NCBI GenBank assembly: GCA_037367405.1
Contig: JAZKJV010000599.1
Location: 733,144 to 797,143, forward strand
Direction: 5' to 3'
DNA length: 64,000 bases
DNA from: Ottelia alismoides
Lineage: Eukaryota > Streptophyta > Magnoliopsida > Alismatales > Hydrocharitaceae
The stretch's first letter is position 1; each line of letters begins with the position of its first letter. Both the position numbers and the translations under genes were made by a program. Below, one piece after another: positions 22,440 through 32,979 of the stretch. Below the pieces are notes generated by a model. The model searched no databases, was not told where the DNA came from, and saw only the letters and a list, made by a program, of their open reading frames with translations.

Positions 22440-22862
22440 AAGAGCATAGTAGCATTTTTTAAAAGAGACATAATTCAAAATAATATTTTCGAAAGGGGGA
22501 AGAAGATAAGTAAAAATTGATTGGACCCCCAAGTTGAAGAACCATTGTATGCACCCCCTGTCGCACTATACCCTACCTGAAATAAAATATATAAAACAAA
22601 ATGTGTTTTAATAATAGGAGTAGCAAAATAAGTAGTGAAATCAAGCTTACAAGGGTATTATTCATCAATATATAGATATCGGCGAAAATTCGACGATATT
22701 GGTCGATATCCGAGATTTTTTTGTATTGAATATATGCCAATATGGCGATATATCACCGATATCTTGGTAAATGGATATGCACCATGATATCGATATCCCA
22801 TTCCTCTTGATACCGATATATAGGCGATATATCGCCGATATATAGCGATATGACCTTCTATG

Positions 22863-23100
22863 ATCACGGGTGCCACCAACACTGCATCACCCCCTCCAGG
22901 GTGCCGCCAAGCCATTGCTGCACACACCCATGGGTATCACCAGCTTTGCAACACCCATTTTAGGGTGCCACGAGCACTACAACACCCCTCTATAGGTGCA
23001 TTGATGTGTTCTAAAAGTAGAGAAGAATTGTTGGTAGTGAGAAGAGAAGAAATTAGGGTAAGGGAATAGGGAGGAGCACGTCAAGCTGCATGGAAAGGGA
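22863..23100 (+). other. Copia-J leader, continued
   Basis: Resumes the 'gggtgccaccaacactgcatcacccc' style repeats left of element X. Then runs into an A/G-rich stretch. No gene is seen. Confidence 0.4.
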
Positions 23101-23830
23101 GAAGATACGGGAGGAAAACTGGATTAGAGGATCTGAGAGGAGAAAGAAATTGAAAGGGGAAAGAAATGTAAAGCCAATGGCTAATCAACCTTACTTCATT
23201 TCATATTTCTATTACAAATGTGTAGGTTGCTTTGTATAGGGATTTAACCCATTAAAAGATGTAACCTTTCATCTAAAAGACACATCCAAATTCAAAAGAC
23301 ACATCCAAATGTTGTGAAACTTGATTTTTACAAAATTCAAAAATTATAGTAAATTTGCAAAAAATATAAATAGCTTAAAGTGCATCAATTCTCCTTCACT
23401 TTGAAAAACTCATCTCCTAATGAGTTGCTTGGTCATCGAGTTTGACTGAGAAGAAATACATCTGAATCTGTTGGACAATGCACCCAATTTAAGTCACTTT
23501 CTCTTTCTTTCAGCATTACGTTTGTAATTATTTCCCATTGGTGGCGTCTCCACAATTTCCCACTGCACCATCGTGCGCTGCTCAATCGATTGCAATAACG
23601 ACATCGGGTTGGTCTGTTGCAGCTGTATTGTCGATGGGAAGAGTTGTCGGTGATAGCGCCCTCGTTGGAGGGCCAGATAGGGCTTAACACCATCCTTTGC
23701 AGGGCCGCATGCATGAGAGGTGTTGGTGGATCGACAAAGTGCTACTGATGTCGCCATCAGAGATCGCAAAGCAACCAACGTTGGCAATGGTAGTAGTGAT
23801 GGTGAGTCTGGTGTCGTAACGGAACCTATC
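23101..23830 (-). pseudogene. Possible Ty3-type element end (degenerate)
   Basis: On the minus strand a 97-codon frame (23494-23787) and a neighbouring frame end with SNSLGDEFFKVKEN just before AT-rich sequence with a short-LTR look (about 23170-23400). This resembles the tail of a Ty3/gypsy pol next to its 3' LTR. No catalytic motif is present and no target duplication was found, so the call is weak. Confidence 0.3.
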
Positions 23831-24390
23831 TTCGATGAAGATCCTACTAATTAAGACTTTGTTCTTGACTTATTTGCATAAGATGTGTGCAAATGACCAC
23901 TGCTTACTTAGCATTGTCTTCCTTGTAGAAACCCAACCCATTAATCATTAGTCGCATGGATATGATATAATCATTAATATATGTTTTCTCGATCGAGAAT
24001 CGATGGGTTATTGCTTCGATTGGGCTTATTAAGGCCTTTATGTTTGCTTTCATTACTATAAGATCGAGCCTATTCTTGGACTACCATTTGTTGATTAGTG
24101 CATCTAATGATGTGGATTGACGAGCTTGTACTTCAAATTCGAGAAGGCATGGCTGCTTGAGCTGGATTTTCATAGATTGGTGAATGAAAAATAGAAGAGC
24201 ATCTCAACTTTTGTTTTGTTATGGTCATTTATTAGCTACATTGAAGTCTTTGTGGCTCTACATGATCGAGTACATTAGCTCTTTGAAGAAATGTGGAAGG
24301 CAACTTTTGATACTTGAAATAGGATGGCTCATTAGGTTGTGATGGATTTGTGGTGTCTTTGACGAAGAATTTTGGAATCTTGTACCTACT
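23831..24390. other. Unassigned region
   Basis: About 560 bp of AT-rich DNA without recognisable protein, LTR or inverted repeat. Confidence 0.3.
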
Positions 24391-24555
24391 TAATGGTCTA
24401 GTGGCAGTACAATGTGTCTATCACACAAAAGACCATGGTTCAAATCCCACTCTTGCAGGGGTTGCGGTAGGTAGTCGACAACCAGCGTAAAAAATACTCG
24501 AATCTTTCAACATGGATTTGAGTAAGAATCCATGTAACCGACCCTACTTATTGTG
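24391..24555 (+). mobile_element. Possible tRNA-derived SINE
   Basis: A head like an RNA polymerase III promoter: A-box-like tggtctagtggcagt near 24394 and B-box ggttcaaatccc near 24439. A body follows, ending near cctacttattgtgggag, which resembles the Au-type plant SINE tail. No clear poly-T end or target duplication was found. Confidence 0.5.
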
Positions 24556-24574
24556 GGAGAAGGCTTTATACAGT

Positions 24575-24788
24575 TACACCTGGCTTGGAGATAACTACCA
24601 GGTCATCACTTGGATGGCCAACAACATTGAATCACATATTGCAACGAACCTACTTTACAAGGACATGATCTAGGAGATGTGGGGCGATCTGGAGCCGACC
24701 TACTCCTAGAAGACAACTAAGTCACGTCTCGCGGACATCTACATGCAGATCTGATCTGCATCTGAAGGTGACTCTACCCTCATTGAGT
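24575..24788 (+). pseudogene. Copia-J gag (UBN2 region), left half
   Basis: Plus strand reads NYQVITWMANNIESHIATNL, LYKDMI*EMWGDLEPTYS and GDSTLIE, the typical copia gag retrotrans_gag/UBN2 region, with three stops. hAT-H interrupts it after the 8-bp target cattgagt. The same frame continues at 30225. Confidence 0.75.
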
Positions 24789-25862
24789 CATGGCCTTAAA
24801 TTTCGGTCAATTTCGGCTTCGGTCGAGTACCGATATCGAAAGCAGTATGTATATCTGTTTCCAGGATTTCTACACATGTCGATCGAAATTCGATCGAAAT
24901 TCAGTCCATTTCGACATCTTTCGGCTGAAATGACTGAAAGTTGGAATATCTTCACATGCAAGCATCGACTTTCGGCCAAAATTTGTTCTTGTCAGCCGCT
25001 TTTTGTCGAAATGGTCAAAAAAAGTGGTGAAATGACAAAAGAAAAATATGAAATGATTAAAGAAAAATATGAAATGACTAAAGTTAGCTAGATTCTTTGA
25101 AATTTGGACTCACTAGGACACATAGCTAATATTTTACACCTATAAGAAGATATTTTGGATTTCATCCATATTATATTGGTTGTAGGCTCTTGATAAAGAT
25201 TCCTTGGAGGCCTATAAATGGTGGCATCCATTGCACCATTTCACCACACACACAACTCAAAGAGTTCTCACAACTCACAAGCCTCCTTGCTCTCTTGCTC
25301 TCTCCTTGACGACAAGTCTTGCTGTGTTTGTGACTGTCTATAAGTACTTTCATTATAATTTTGTTGCTATCCAGGATTAATTCTCAATTTCTCACTGCTC
25401 TAAATATGTAATGAATGCCTGCTACACCATTTTAAAAAATTAGAGGAGATTTTCGATGATTAAATCAAGATCTAAATATACATCATTTTCTTTTCGACAA
25501 ACGCCACCACTATTATCAGAGAATGCATGCCAAGGTGAACAACCATATTCCGTACTGATAGGGTATGGTGGCACGGGGGGACATCGAACCGTTCTACATA
25601 TGTGCTCAGCAGAACATACGGTTAAGAATCAAATCATACGATCCATATCAACACTTTGGATACCTTTAATGACAACTATAGCCGATGACTTCCTTTTTGA
25701 TAAATATTTTAGTGATAATTATAGTAAATAATTTCTTTTGATTGGGCATAAATTTAGTAGATTGGTTTATGGATTTTACATATCCATTTTTTCATGTTCT
25801 TATCTTCATAATATCATCATATATTACATTGTTAATTTGTTAATGCTCAAGAGGTGAAGATA

Positions 25863-28800
25863 ATGGCTTCTGACTCTGGTTCCGACTCTCAATCTGGGTC
25901 TGGGCAACATACAATGGTTGGTGGAGAGATTGGATGGAAGTATGCTACTGCTCCCAATGCAAATTTTATGGGAAGATAATTGGAGGAGGAATCACAAGAC
26001 TGAAACAACATCTCGTTGGCGGCTACGTGAATGTAGCTAAATGCCCTACATGTCCAAAAAAGATCAGAGCTGAAGTGAAGGCTTACTTGGAAGGGAAGAG
26101 TGAGAAGAAGAAAGAAAAGGGGCGAAGAGATGAAGAGTTTAATGAATTCATGTTCCATATAGAGTTCACTGTCTTGTCTGATTCCGATGATGACGATATC
26201 CAATATCCACAAACATAGACTGAGAGAAATGCATATAAGGCAGCATTACGCGACTCTATGAGGACGATATCCAATATCCACAAGATATTCAAACAGAGAA
26301 TGAGAGAAATGCATATAAGGCCGCATTACGCGACTCTATGAGGAGTGAGCATGAGAGACGGGAACTCTGTGGTCGTGGTGGCCTTGGACGTGTCGGTGGC
26401 GGTTCAAGGTTCCCGATAAATATGGGATCGAGAAGCGGCAATGGAAGTGGAAGTGGTGCAACTATGGTGCCACCAAAGAAGAAACAAAAGAGGATAGAAG
26501 CATTTCTGAGGAGTAGTTCCGGTCACTATGTTCTGAGCAAAGATCCAAAGCAAAAGACATTAAAGGGCATGTTGGGTAATATGAAGGAGCGGGTAGGAGG
26601 GGCTGTTACAAAGTTGTTTGTTGGAGAGGGTATTCTGACAAACGTGGCAAATGGACCCTTCTTGCAGCACGCAATCGATGAGATTGATGCAGCAGGAGGA
26701 GGCGTGGCAGCTCCTACTGCGTACGAGATAATGAACAAGTATCTCCCCATGGAGAAAGAGGAGATTGGGGAGTATATTGCCGAATTGAAGAAGAAGTGGC
26801 CGTAGTATGGTGTGACCCTCATGTGTGATGGTTGGACAAGCTATACGAGAAAGCAAATCGTCAACTTTCTCGTATATTGTGATGGAAAAACGGTATTTAT
26901 AAGGTCTGTAGATGCATCTGAGCATGTCAAGAGTCATAAGTACATACTCAAACTCTTGAAAGATGTCATAGAAGAGGCCGATCATGAGAACATTGTTCAA
27001 ATTGTGACCGACAATGGGAGTAATTTCAAGAAGGCTTGTGAGATGATCATGTCTTCCAACAGGTATGACATCTTCTGGACACCTTGTGCTGCACATTGCA
27101 TATACCTGATCCTTAAAGATTTTGAAAAGATGAAAACCCTCATGAATGTTGTTGATAATGCACGATCAATCACGACATTCATCTATAACCATTCAAAAGT
27201 CCTAGCGTTGATGCGAAGGATGTGTGGTGGTGGCATCGTAAGGCCTGGAATTACAAGACTTGCAACCAATTTTATAGCATTGCAAAGCATGCGACAACAC
27301 AAAGTTGGTTTAAAGAAAATGTGTTGTTCAGGGGAATGGTTCGAGATTCTCGAGGTTCGCACTGATCAAGGTAGAAGGGCAGAAACCTTGATCAATAACG
27401 TCAATTTTTGGGATGACATTGCTAAGGCGATAAAAATTATGGAGCCGGTTGTGTCAGTCTTGAGAATAGTGGATGGTGACAAGAAACCAACCATGGGTGT
27501 GATATATGAAGCTATGCGAGTGATGAAGGAGAAAGTGAAAAAACATGTAGGAAAAGGTTATAAGGTGTGGTTGGGCATCATCGACGAACGTTGGTCGAAA
27601 ATGTTGTCACATCCTTTTCACCAAGTTGGTATGCATTTTGTACATTACGCTCTTTAAGTTAAAATTTTATCTTTATCCAGTCACCCTTAAGTACTTTTTT
27701 GTCTATTTTCAGCGTATTATCTTAATCCGAAATACCACTACGAGCACAACCTTGGCACTCATCCCGACCTCTTATCAACCCTTCAAGTTATGGTGGAGAA
27801 ATGAGTGAAGTCAAGAGATGTCCAAACACATTGTATGAATGAGGTATACAATATCATATCTTCCTAATATCTGATGTCTTCTCTTCTTAAATTTATTTGA
27901 ACATGGTATTTTCTACCTTGTAGATAAAATATTTTAGGGAGGCCGTGGGTTCTTTTGGAAGAATGACCGCGATCAACGGTCGTAATAATACTCTTCCAGG
28001 TGTGTATTAATGTATGATCTTGAAGTATTAAGTAGTTATGCAATTTTGCCTTTATCTTATATGGTAGTAATATATGAATATTACTTACCTAGCATGACTA
28101 AAATAATTTGTACCTTGTAGGTGAATGGTGGATGCTGTATGGATTAGATGCACCTGATTTGCGACAAGTGGCTGTTAAGGTATTGTCGCAGACTGCATCA
28201 GCTGGAGGATGCCAGAGAAATTGGAGCACCTTTAACCTCATCCACTCTAAAAGGCGAAATTCCTTAGGAGTACAAAAACTATATGATCTTGTCTATATCC
28301 ACTACAACCTCAGGTTGAAAATGAAGCATGTAAGGGAAGGACACGACAAGCAAGAATACACAGATCCCATCGACCTTGCATATATATATATTCACGATTA
28401 AAGATGATGACGATGAGGAAAACGTCTTACAGAAGTGGATGGATGATAATGGCGCTCCCATACTCGATGAGAGAGGAGGGAGATCAAATACACATATTGC
28501 CTCGCAAATGGAGGCAAATGTTGAAGATTATATGGCTAGATCGGGGAGACATCCAGACCCAGCTGGCGGGTTGGAAAGTGATTCTGATGACTCCTCCTCC
28601 AGGTCTAAATCAAAATCCAAATCAGGTAGTAGTGGAGGTGTTGTTGCAGCAGACGATTACATGCAAGATGAAGGGGGACATCTGGTGGGGGTGCTACTGG
28701 ATCTGGATTTGAAGGAGTACATGCTAGACTTCCTGGACAAGAATACATGGGATACCGTACAAACATACATGGTCAATATATTCGAAGTCTTAATCGAGAC

Positions 28801-29430
28801 CCAGTTGCAGAGCAAATGGATCACTGTCCATACCTCTCGTACCCGCAATCCCATCCTCGGGGACAAGTCCAAGATGACACTATTATGGAAGATCTCATAT
28901 CTTTGGTGGGATCATTGAGTATGGATGTTGGAAATTCGATATTTGCTGGCGGGGCAACTTCAAGCCCCTTCAGTGGATATGGATCTCAAGGGAAAAATGA
29001 TTCATATGATGTTTTCCCTCCCGGATATGGGCCATATGGCTATAGTAGTGGTACTTATGGGGTATTTTCGGGAAATCAACAACAATATGCAAATACCTCT
29101 TCCCAATCCCAGATTGGTGCTGGATCAAGATATGGTATGTTTTCAGATTATTACCCTGCAGTACCTCCATCTCAACCCCTTTAGATGGCTTCTCCTCCTG
29201 TGGCTCCTGCTCCATCTTTTTCATCTCGAGGTTCTCACGTTGCATCCTCCTTGCGTCAACCTCTGCGTGATTCTGCAGCTTCTGCCTCTTCGGGTGACAA
29301 GTATCCTAGGATTGGCTTCCTTGCACACACGACTGAGCATGAATACGAGGAGTATTTAATGGACTACAAAACCATGTACTCCTATATGACATGGGAGGAT
29401 TACGTGGAATATAGGGACTCCATCAGGTAA
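25863..29430 (+). pseudogene. hAT transposase (BED, DUF659, hAT dimerisation), broken
   Basis: A DNA-binding cut-and-paste transposase. It starts ATG 25863 (MASDSGSDS..., GWKYATAPNA). A deletion/frameshift near 25955 damages the BED finger (CKFYGKIIGGGITRLKQHL; second Cys is Tyr), then CPTCPKKIRAEVKAYL. DUF659 core lies at 26812-27657: LMCDGWTSYTRK, VTDNGSNFKKA, FWTPCAAHCIYLIL. Introns by frame joining and GT-AG ends: 27629-27712, 27844-27923, 28000-28120. The next exons read AYYLNPKYHYEHNLG, IKYFREAVGSFGRMTAI, then EWWMLYGLDAPDLRQVAVKVL and NWSTFNLIHSKRRNSL (dimerisation). A Ser/Gly-rich tail follows to 29430. Lesions are TAG at 26803, TGA near 27801, a 9-bp-loss stop at about 26215 and a frameshift in a (TA)n run near 28380. 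Confidence 0.85.
26192..26342 (+). repeat. Tandem duplication inside the hAT transposase
   Basis: Units 26192-26262 (71 bp) and 26263-26342 (80 bp), both starting gacgatatccaatatccaca. The first lacks 9 bp (gatattcaa) and thereby gains a TAG stop. Confidence 0.85.
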
Positions 29431-29803
29431 CGTTATGGAGGAAGGAATTATACAGGGTACATGGATCCACCTAGGAATTCTTGGTTTGGATGATTGAATG
29501 TCATTCCTAGTCTCTGTCTCCCAAATAAAGAAATGTGGTACTAGACTACTACTAGTACTAAGGTATTGCATCTGTGTACGCGCATTATGTGATTGGAATT
29601 TCATGTGTCATGTTACGTAATGTTGTGGTTGTGAACTTGTATAATTATAATATGAATATATGATATTTCATTGTGAAAGGCATCTATGCATATAAAACCA
29701 TTGCTTTTCTTTACTTCTTTCTGGGCTTGAAGGAAAATTTCAATGTCAAAACTCAAAATTAATATTATTATATGTACCAAAATTTGATTCCAGCCAGTCA
29801 CCG

Positions 29804-30177
29804 ATATGGTGACCGAAATCGATATTTCTGGCCTTGATCATGAAAACATCTTATTATTATAGTAAAAACTTGTATTTCTATCTCAATTAATGCTTGACCA
29901 ACATCAGAAATCTTAATTTTATAAAAATTGAGATTTCAAGTCATTTCAAGAATTTCCGGCCATTTCTCTGAAATTCGAGCCAATCTTCGAGATGGTGATC
30001 GAAACCGATATTTAAGGTCTTGATCATGAAAACAACTTATTATTATAGTAAAAACTTGTATTTCTATCTCATTTAATGATTGCCAACATCAGAAATCTTA
30101 ATTTTGTAAAAAAATTGAGATTTCAAGTCATTTCCAGAATTTCTGGCCATTTCACCGAAATTCCACCGAAAATCCTT
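29804..30177 (+). repeat. Tandem duplication near the right end of hAT-H
   Basis: Two units of about 186 bp (about 29804-29989 and 29990-30177) share gatcatgaaaaca, ttattattatagtaaaaact and gagatttcaagtcatttc. They are subterminal repeats of the transposon. Confidence 0.8.
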
Positions 30178-30224
30178 TTCCGGGATTACCGAAACGATAC
30201 CGAAATCCGACATTTGAGGCCTTG

Positions 30225-30339
30225 CATTGAGTACTCCATGAATCTCACTAGCATGTAAGAGGAGCTTGCGATCTTTTTGTTGGACATGCGAGCCCTCGGC
30301 GAGCCATTATGCAATAAATATTATTGCACATATCATTCC
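30225..30339 (+). pseudogene. Copia-J gag, continuation
   Basis: Reads EYSMNLTSM*EELAIFLLD and MRALGEPLCNKYYC in the frame left at 24788, matching the gag helix region 'ey...l..l..EL'. One TAA stop. Confidence 0.65.
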
Positions 30340-30916
30340 CTGATCTGAAATGAAGAATAAATAATTTGCATAAAAGGTCCCTCTGTACAATTAGGGTTAT
30401 GTACCATGGCCATCTTGATGATCATACAGCTGTTGATTCATTAAATGAATCGTAGAGGCTGGTGTTTGGATGCATATCTAAGGAGTTAAATAGAGGACTC
30501 ATCAAGCACTGTCAAATGATTATTAAGAGATGATATCCAGCATGAGTAGGAGATGACAATCCTTTCTCACATAGACTGATATCTGACCGGCCTCTTGATG
30601 CAGGTCCTCTACACGGGAATAGTGATTCGGGGGTGTCAGATTAGTTAGATCAATGGGTTGACTTAACGAGATCGAGATAACCTAAGTCCTATGTTGAATA
30701 CTGTCACAGCATAGGCACACATCCTCTGACCGGAGATAGAAGTATTACTATATGCCTGAGTATGTACATTTAGCAGACCGATAGGTTGATGGCCTAACCA
30801 AGGTCTATACACTGGCGAGCTGGCGTGCATATAGGGACATATGAGTAATACGATCTCTCAAAGGGATCATAAAGGTTCACTTATGAACCGGAAGACATGA
30901 GCTCACTCATGAGGTA
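30340..30916. other. Unassigned retroelement-like region
   Basis: No domain or open frame. The text (for example gagatcgagataacctaagtcctatgttgaatac) looks like non-coding LTR/UTR sequence, but no LTR boundaries or partner copy are in the window. Confidence 0.3.
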
Positions 30917-31458
30917 TTGGGACCGATCAAATGTCAAGAATTCGAGTCCAAATGTCGAGAAATGATAGCTAATTTCAAGACCCTATGTACCGCCAAACCA
31001 AAGTTGTCCACTACCGAAGCTGTTATCCTGACTTGTGATGAAGAAAAACTCGTCGACAACGACGAACTGCTCGCAGTCCAGGCCGCTTCAGATCAGCCAC
31101 CTTCGACGATAGCGCCTCCGACCACGGTTTCATCCCCGCTGCAGCCCGGCCTCGACCTCACCGCACCCATGGTGACCCCTCCAACTCCTCCGTCGCTGCC
31201 ATCCCCTACTGCTGCAACCCCCACACACCCAGCCCCCATTCCCGAAGCCCTTGCCCCTGCAGCCCAGACCCCTGTACCCGCTGCCACCCCCTCATCCCCA
31301 ACACTCCTAGCCCCATCCACATCGCCGCCTCTTCCCACAGACCCGCAACCCCCTTGCGCGCCATACATGACGCCACCGCCTTCCCCTCCCCCGCCACCCT
31401 CCCTCGCCCTCGCCCCATCACAAACCCTCCTCGCAACTGCCCCTCCCCGCATACACCC
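30917..31458 (+). other. Pro/Ser/Thr-rich open frame, doubtful
   Basis: A 261-codon frame starts here (MGPIKCQEFESKCREMI...). After about 65 ordinary residues it becomes Pro/Ser/Ala-rich because of C-rich DNA. The first part (EFESKCREMIANFKTLC, TTEAVILTCDEEKLV) is not recognised. The frame overlaps the PRA1 fragments that lie in other frames. It may be a chance or retroelement-derived frame. Confidence 0.3.
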
Positions 31459-31609
31459 CTCCTCGCCGCCGTCTCCCTCATCTATAACCCCTTCTCCCTC
31501 GTCGTCCTCCTGTCGCTCTTCGCTGCCTGGTGCTTCCTCTATCTCTTCCGCAACCACGACCAGCCCCTCATCCTTCTCGGACGCCAGTTCTCCTATTGCG
31601 AGGCCTTCC
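31459..31609 (+). pseudogene. PRA1-family protein fragment, C-terminal (membrane) half
   Basis: Plus strand reads LLAAVSLIYNPFSLVVLLSL, FAAWCFLYLFRNHDQPLILL and GRQFSYCEAF. This matches the second half of the plant PRA1 (prenylated Rab acceptor) domain: 'sLlshPfSLlvl..l...W.fLYlfR..dqPLvlfGRtfsdre'. PRA1 proteins are small ER/Golgi membrane proteins that bind prenylated Rabs. Here the fragment lies before, not after, the N-terminal half and shifts frame at about 31609. No start codon or full gene. Confidence 0.75.
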
Positions 31610-31825
31610 TCCGCCCATCAACACCACTGCCTTCCGCTCCTTTCTCTCCCGCGCCGTCAACTCCGCCCGCCGTTCCCTCTCCAACGACCGTCCCTGGCAT
31701 GAGCTCCTCGATCGCTCCGCCTTCTCCCGCCCGGACCCCTCTTCGACGCCGCCTTCCGCCTCCGCAAGAACCTCTCCTACTTCCGCGTCAACTACCTCGC
31801 CGTCTTCGCCACCGATCCTTGCGTC
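31608..31825 (+). pseudogene. PRA1-family protein fragment, N-terminal half
   Basis: Reads PPPINTTAFRSFLSRAVNSA, RRSLSNDRPWHELLDRSAFS and RPDP, then after a one-base shift near 31735 LFDAAFRLRKNLSYFRVNYL and AVFATD. This is the canonical PRA1 N-half ('pin..aFr.f.sr...s.r.gls.rRPW.El.DRsa.srP.slsdA..RirkNl.YFrvNY'). It should run on into the membrane half, which instead sits just upstream. The two halves abut at about 31608, as in a circular permutation or a truncated tandem copy. Confidence 0.8.
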
Positions 31826-31869
31826 GCACACGTCGCCCCCGATTCCATCTTCAGTACGGCCGCCGCTAG

Positions 31870-32500
31870 CTTAAGAAGAGAGGAACCCTAACAGGGGGCT
31901 CCCTCTGCACGGTAGTCGAATCCCATAAAAAGTGGGATTGGGAGTTAAGTGGGAAAAAAATACATGAAGGGTCCCTCATGCAGAGATTTTTATTCAAAGG
32001 AAAAATCCAAGGGCCCCTCTCACAAGATTTGTTTAATTGAAGGGGTACGAAAATTGCACCCAAACCCCCTGCTGCAGAAATATTTAAAGAGGAGTACTGA
32101 AAAGAGGAAATCTGGGAATCCTCCTTATCCAAATAGGACTAGGATCTTGGGTTCCCCCTATTTAAAGGCCCCATGGCTTCATTCGTTGGACACATCTCCT
32201 CCTCTACTCTCATTGTGCTATTGCTTTGCTATGGATTCTCCAAAGGCTATGTTGTTCATGCCTCATCAATTTTTCAATCACCGCAATGAGGAGACAAAGT
32301 TCATGAAGACGTCGCCATTTGCGCCAAACGTGTTCTTCCACCACGAAGGCCACGTCACCAACGCCCGCGTCGCGCGCGTGTGGATTCCGCCATTCGCTCC
32401 GCACCAATTCTTTCAGGGGATGACCGAGAACGCGGATTCGAAATTATCAACCTCCAAGCCTGCAGATCCAACAATTCGTCGGGAGACGAATTTTTAAAAG
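31870..32500 (+). other. Unrecognised 182-codon frame and flanks
   Basis: An open frame at 31949-32497 contains an inner ATG at 32231 (MDSPKAMLFMPHQFFNHRNE). Upstream lie a TATA-like cctatttaaagg (about 32157) and C-rich transcription-start-like text. I recognise no domain; the repeated PFAPNVFF / PFAPHQFF phrases are notable. The end abuts the purine tract and LTR at 32512, so it may be the 3' end of a Ty3-type or captured reading frame. Confidence 0.3.
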
Positions 32501-32511
32501 CGGAGGAGAGT

Positions 32512-32979
32512 TGATGCAGCGTGAGACAGAAATATAGGGCCACATATTTATTTAATTTTTATCAGTTAATTTTATTTACGTTTATTTGAGTCTTCGTATG
32601 TTTAATTAAATAAACGGGATCTCCTGTGATCTCAATTAGTTAGAGATTTGAATTTTAAAATTAGTCGGTTAATTGGTTAGAGTCAAATTAGGATAATTGG
32701 TTTCAATTTGAATTTAATTTCTATTTTTGTAATCTCATCCCTCCTATATAAAGAGATGATGGTACATTGTTTTAGTCAGTTCAATTGTTATAAAATTTGA
32801 GATTTATTCTCTATCTCCTTCTCTCTCTCTCTTTCTCCCACGCGATCTTCGCGGTCTTCTCCCCCAAAATCCCTCGTATTCCCGACGAATTCTCTTCTCA
32901 ATCCCTCTATTTCTCTACCACCGAAAAACTCCGTTCAAAAATTTAATTTTCACCGTCGCTGAATCTTCGATTTGCATCA
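32512..32979 (+). repeat. LTR-like sequence, probable Ty3-type
   Basis: 468 bp starting tgatgcagcgtgagacag and ending cgatttgcatca (TG...CA), preceded by a purine tract aaaagcggaggagag. It contains a TATA box tatataaag at 32745-32753, followed about 25-30 bp on by possible start sites and a CT-rich leader. This layout suggests a 3' LTR or solo LTR. No 5' partner and no clear target duplication were found. It is followed directly by the Copia-J zinc knuckle. Confidence 0.5.

Larger units (their letters stand above)
17293..22862. mobile_element. Element X: ATATCG-rich inverted-repeat transposon, split by Copia-K
   Basis: Left end catagaaggccatatcgata and right end cgatatgaccttctatg are inverted repeats. 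Both subterminal regions are crowded with ATATCG/CGATAT. Without Copia-K the element is about 1.2 kb. Possible 8-bp flanks gccacgag and atcacggg agree at five positions, the others being transitions, so a decayed hAT-type duplication is plausible but weak. No transposase is visible. It carries a tandem array (17425-18035). Confidence 0.65.
24789..30224 (+). mobile_element. hAT-H: full-length hAT transposon, inactive
   Basis: 5436 bp with a perfect 8-bp duplication cattgagt (24781-24788, 30225-30232) and inverted ends catggccttaaat / caaggcctcaaat. Subterminal regions are rich in TTTCGG/GAAATT motifs. It holds a BED-DUF659-dimerisation type transposase gene with introns and several lesions. 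Removing it with one duplication restores the Copia-J gag frame (STLIE|YSMNLTSM). The 822-bp element at 4128-4949 has matching ends and is probably a deletion derivative of this family. Confidence 0.92.

Noticed and set aside
28925..29359. Separate gene in a second frame within the hAT tail
   Set aside because: It overlaps the Ser/Gly-rich tail that continues the transposase frame and has no domain.
30917..31702. 261-codon Pro-rich frame as a cell-wall extensin-type protein
   Set aside because: No signal peptide or SPPPP repeats; the DNA better explains itself as PRA1 pieces read in other frames.
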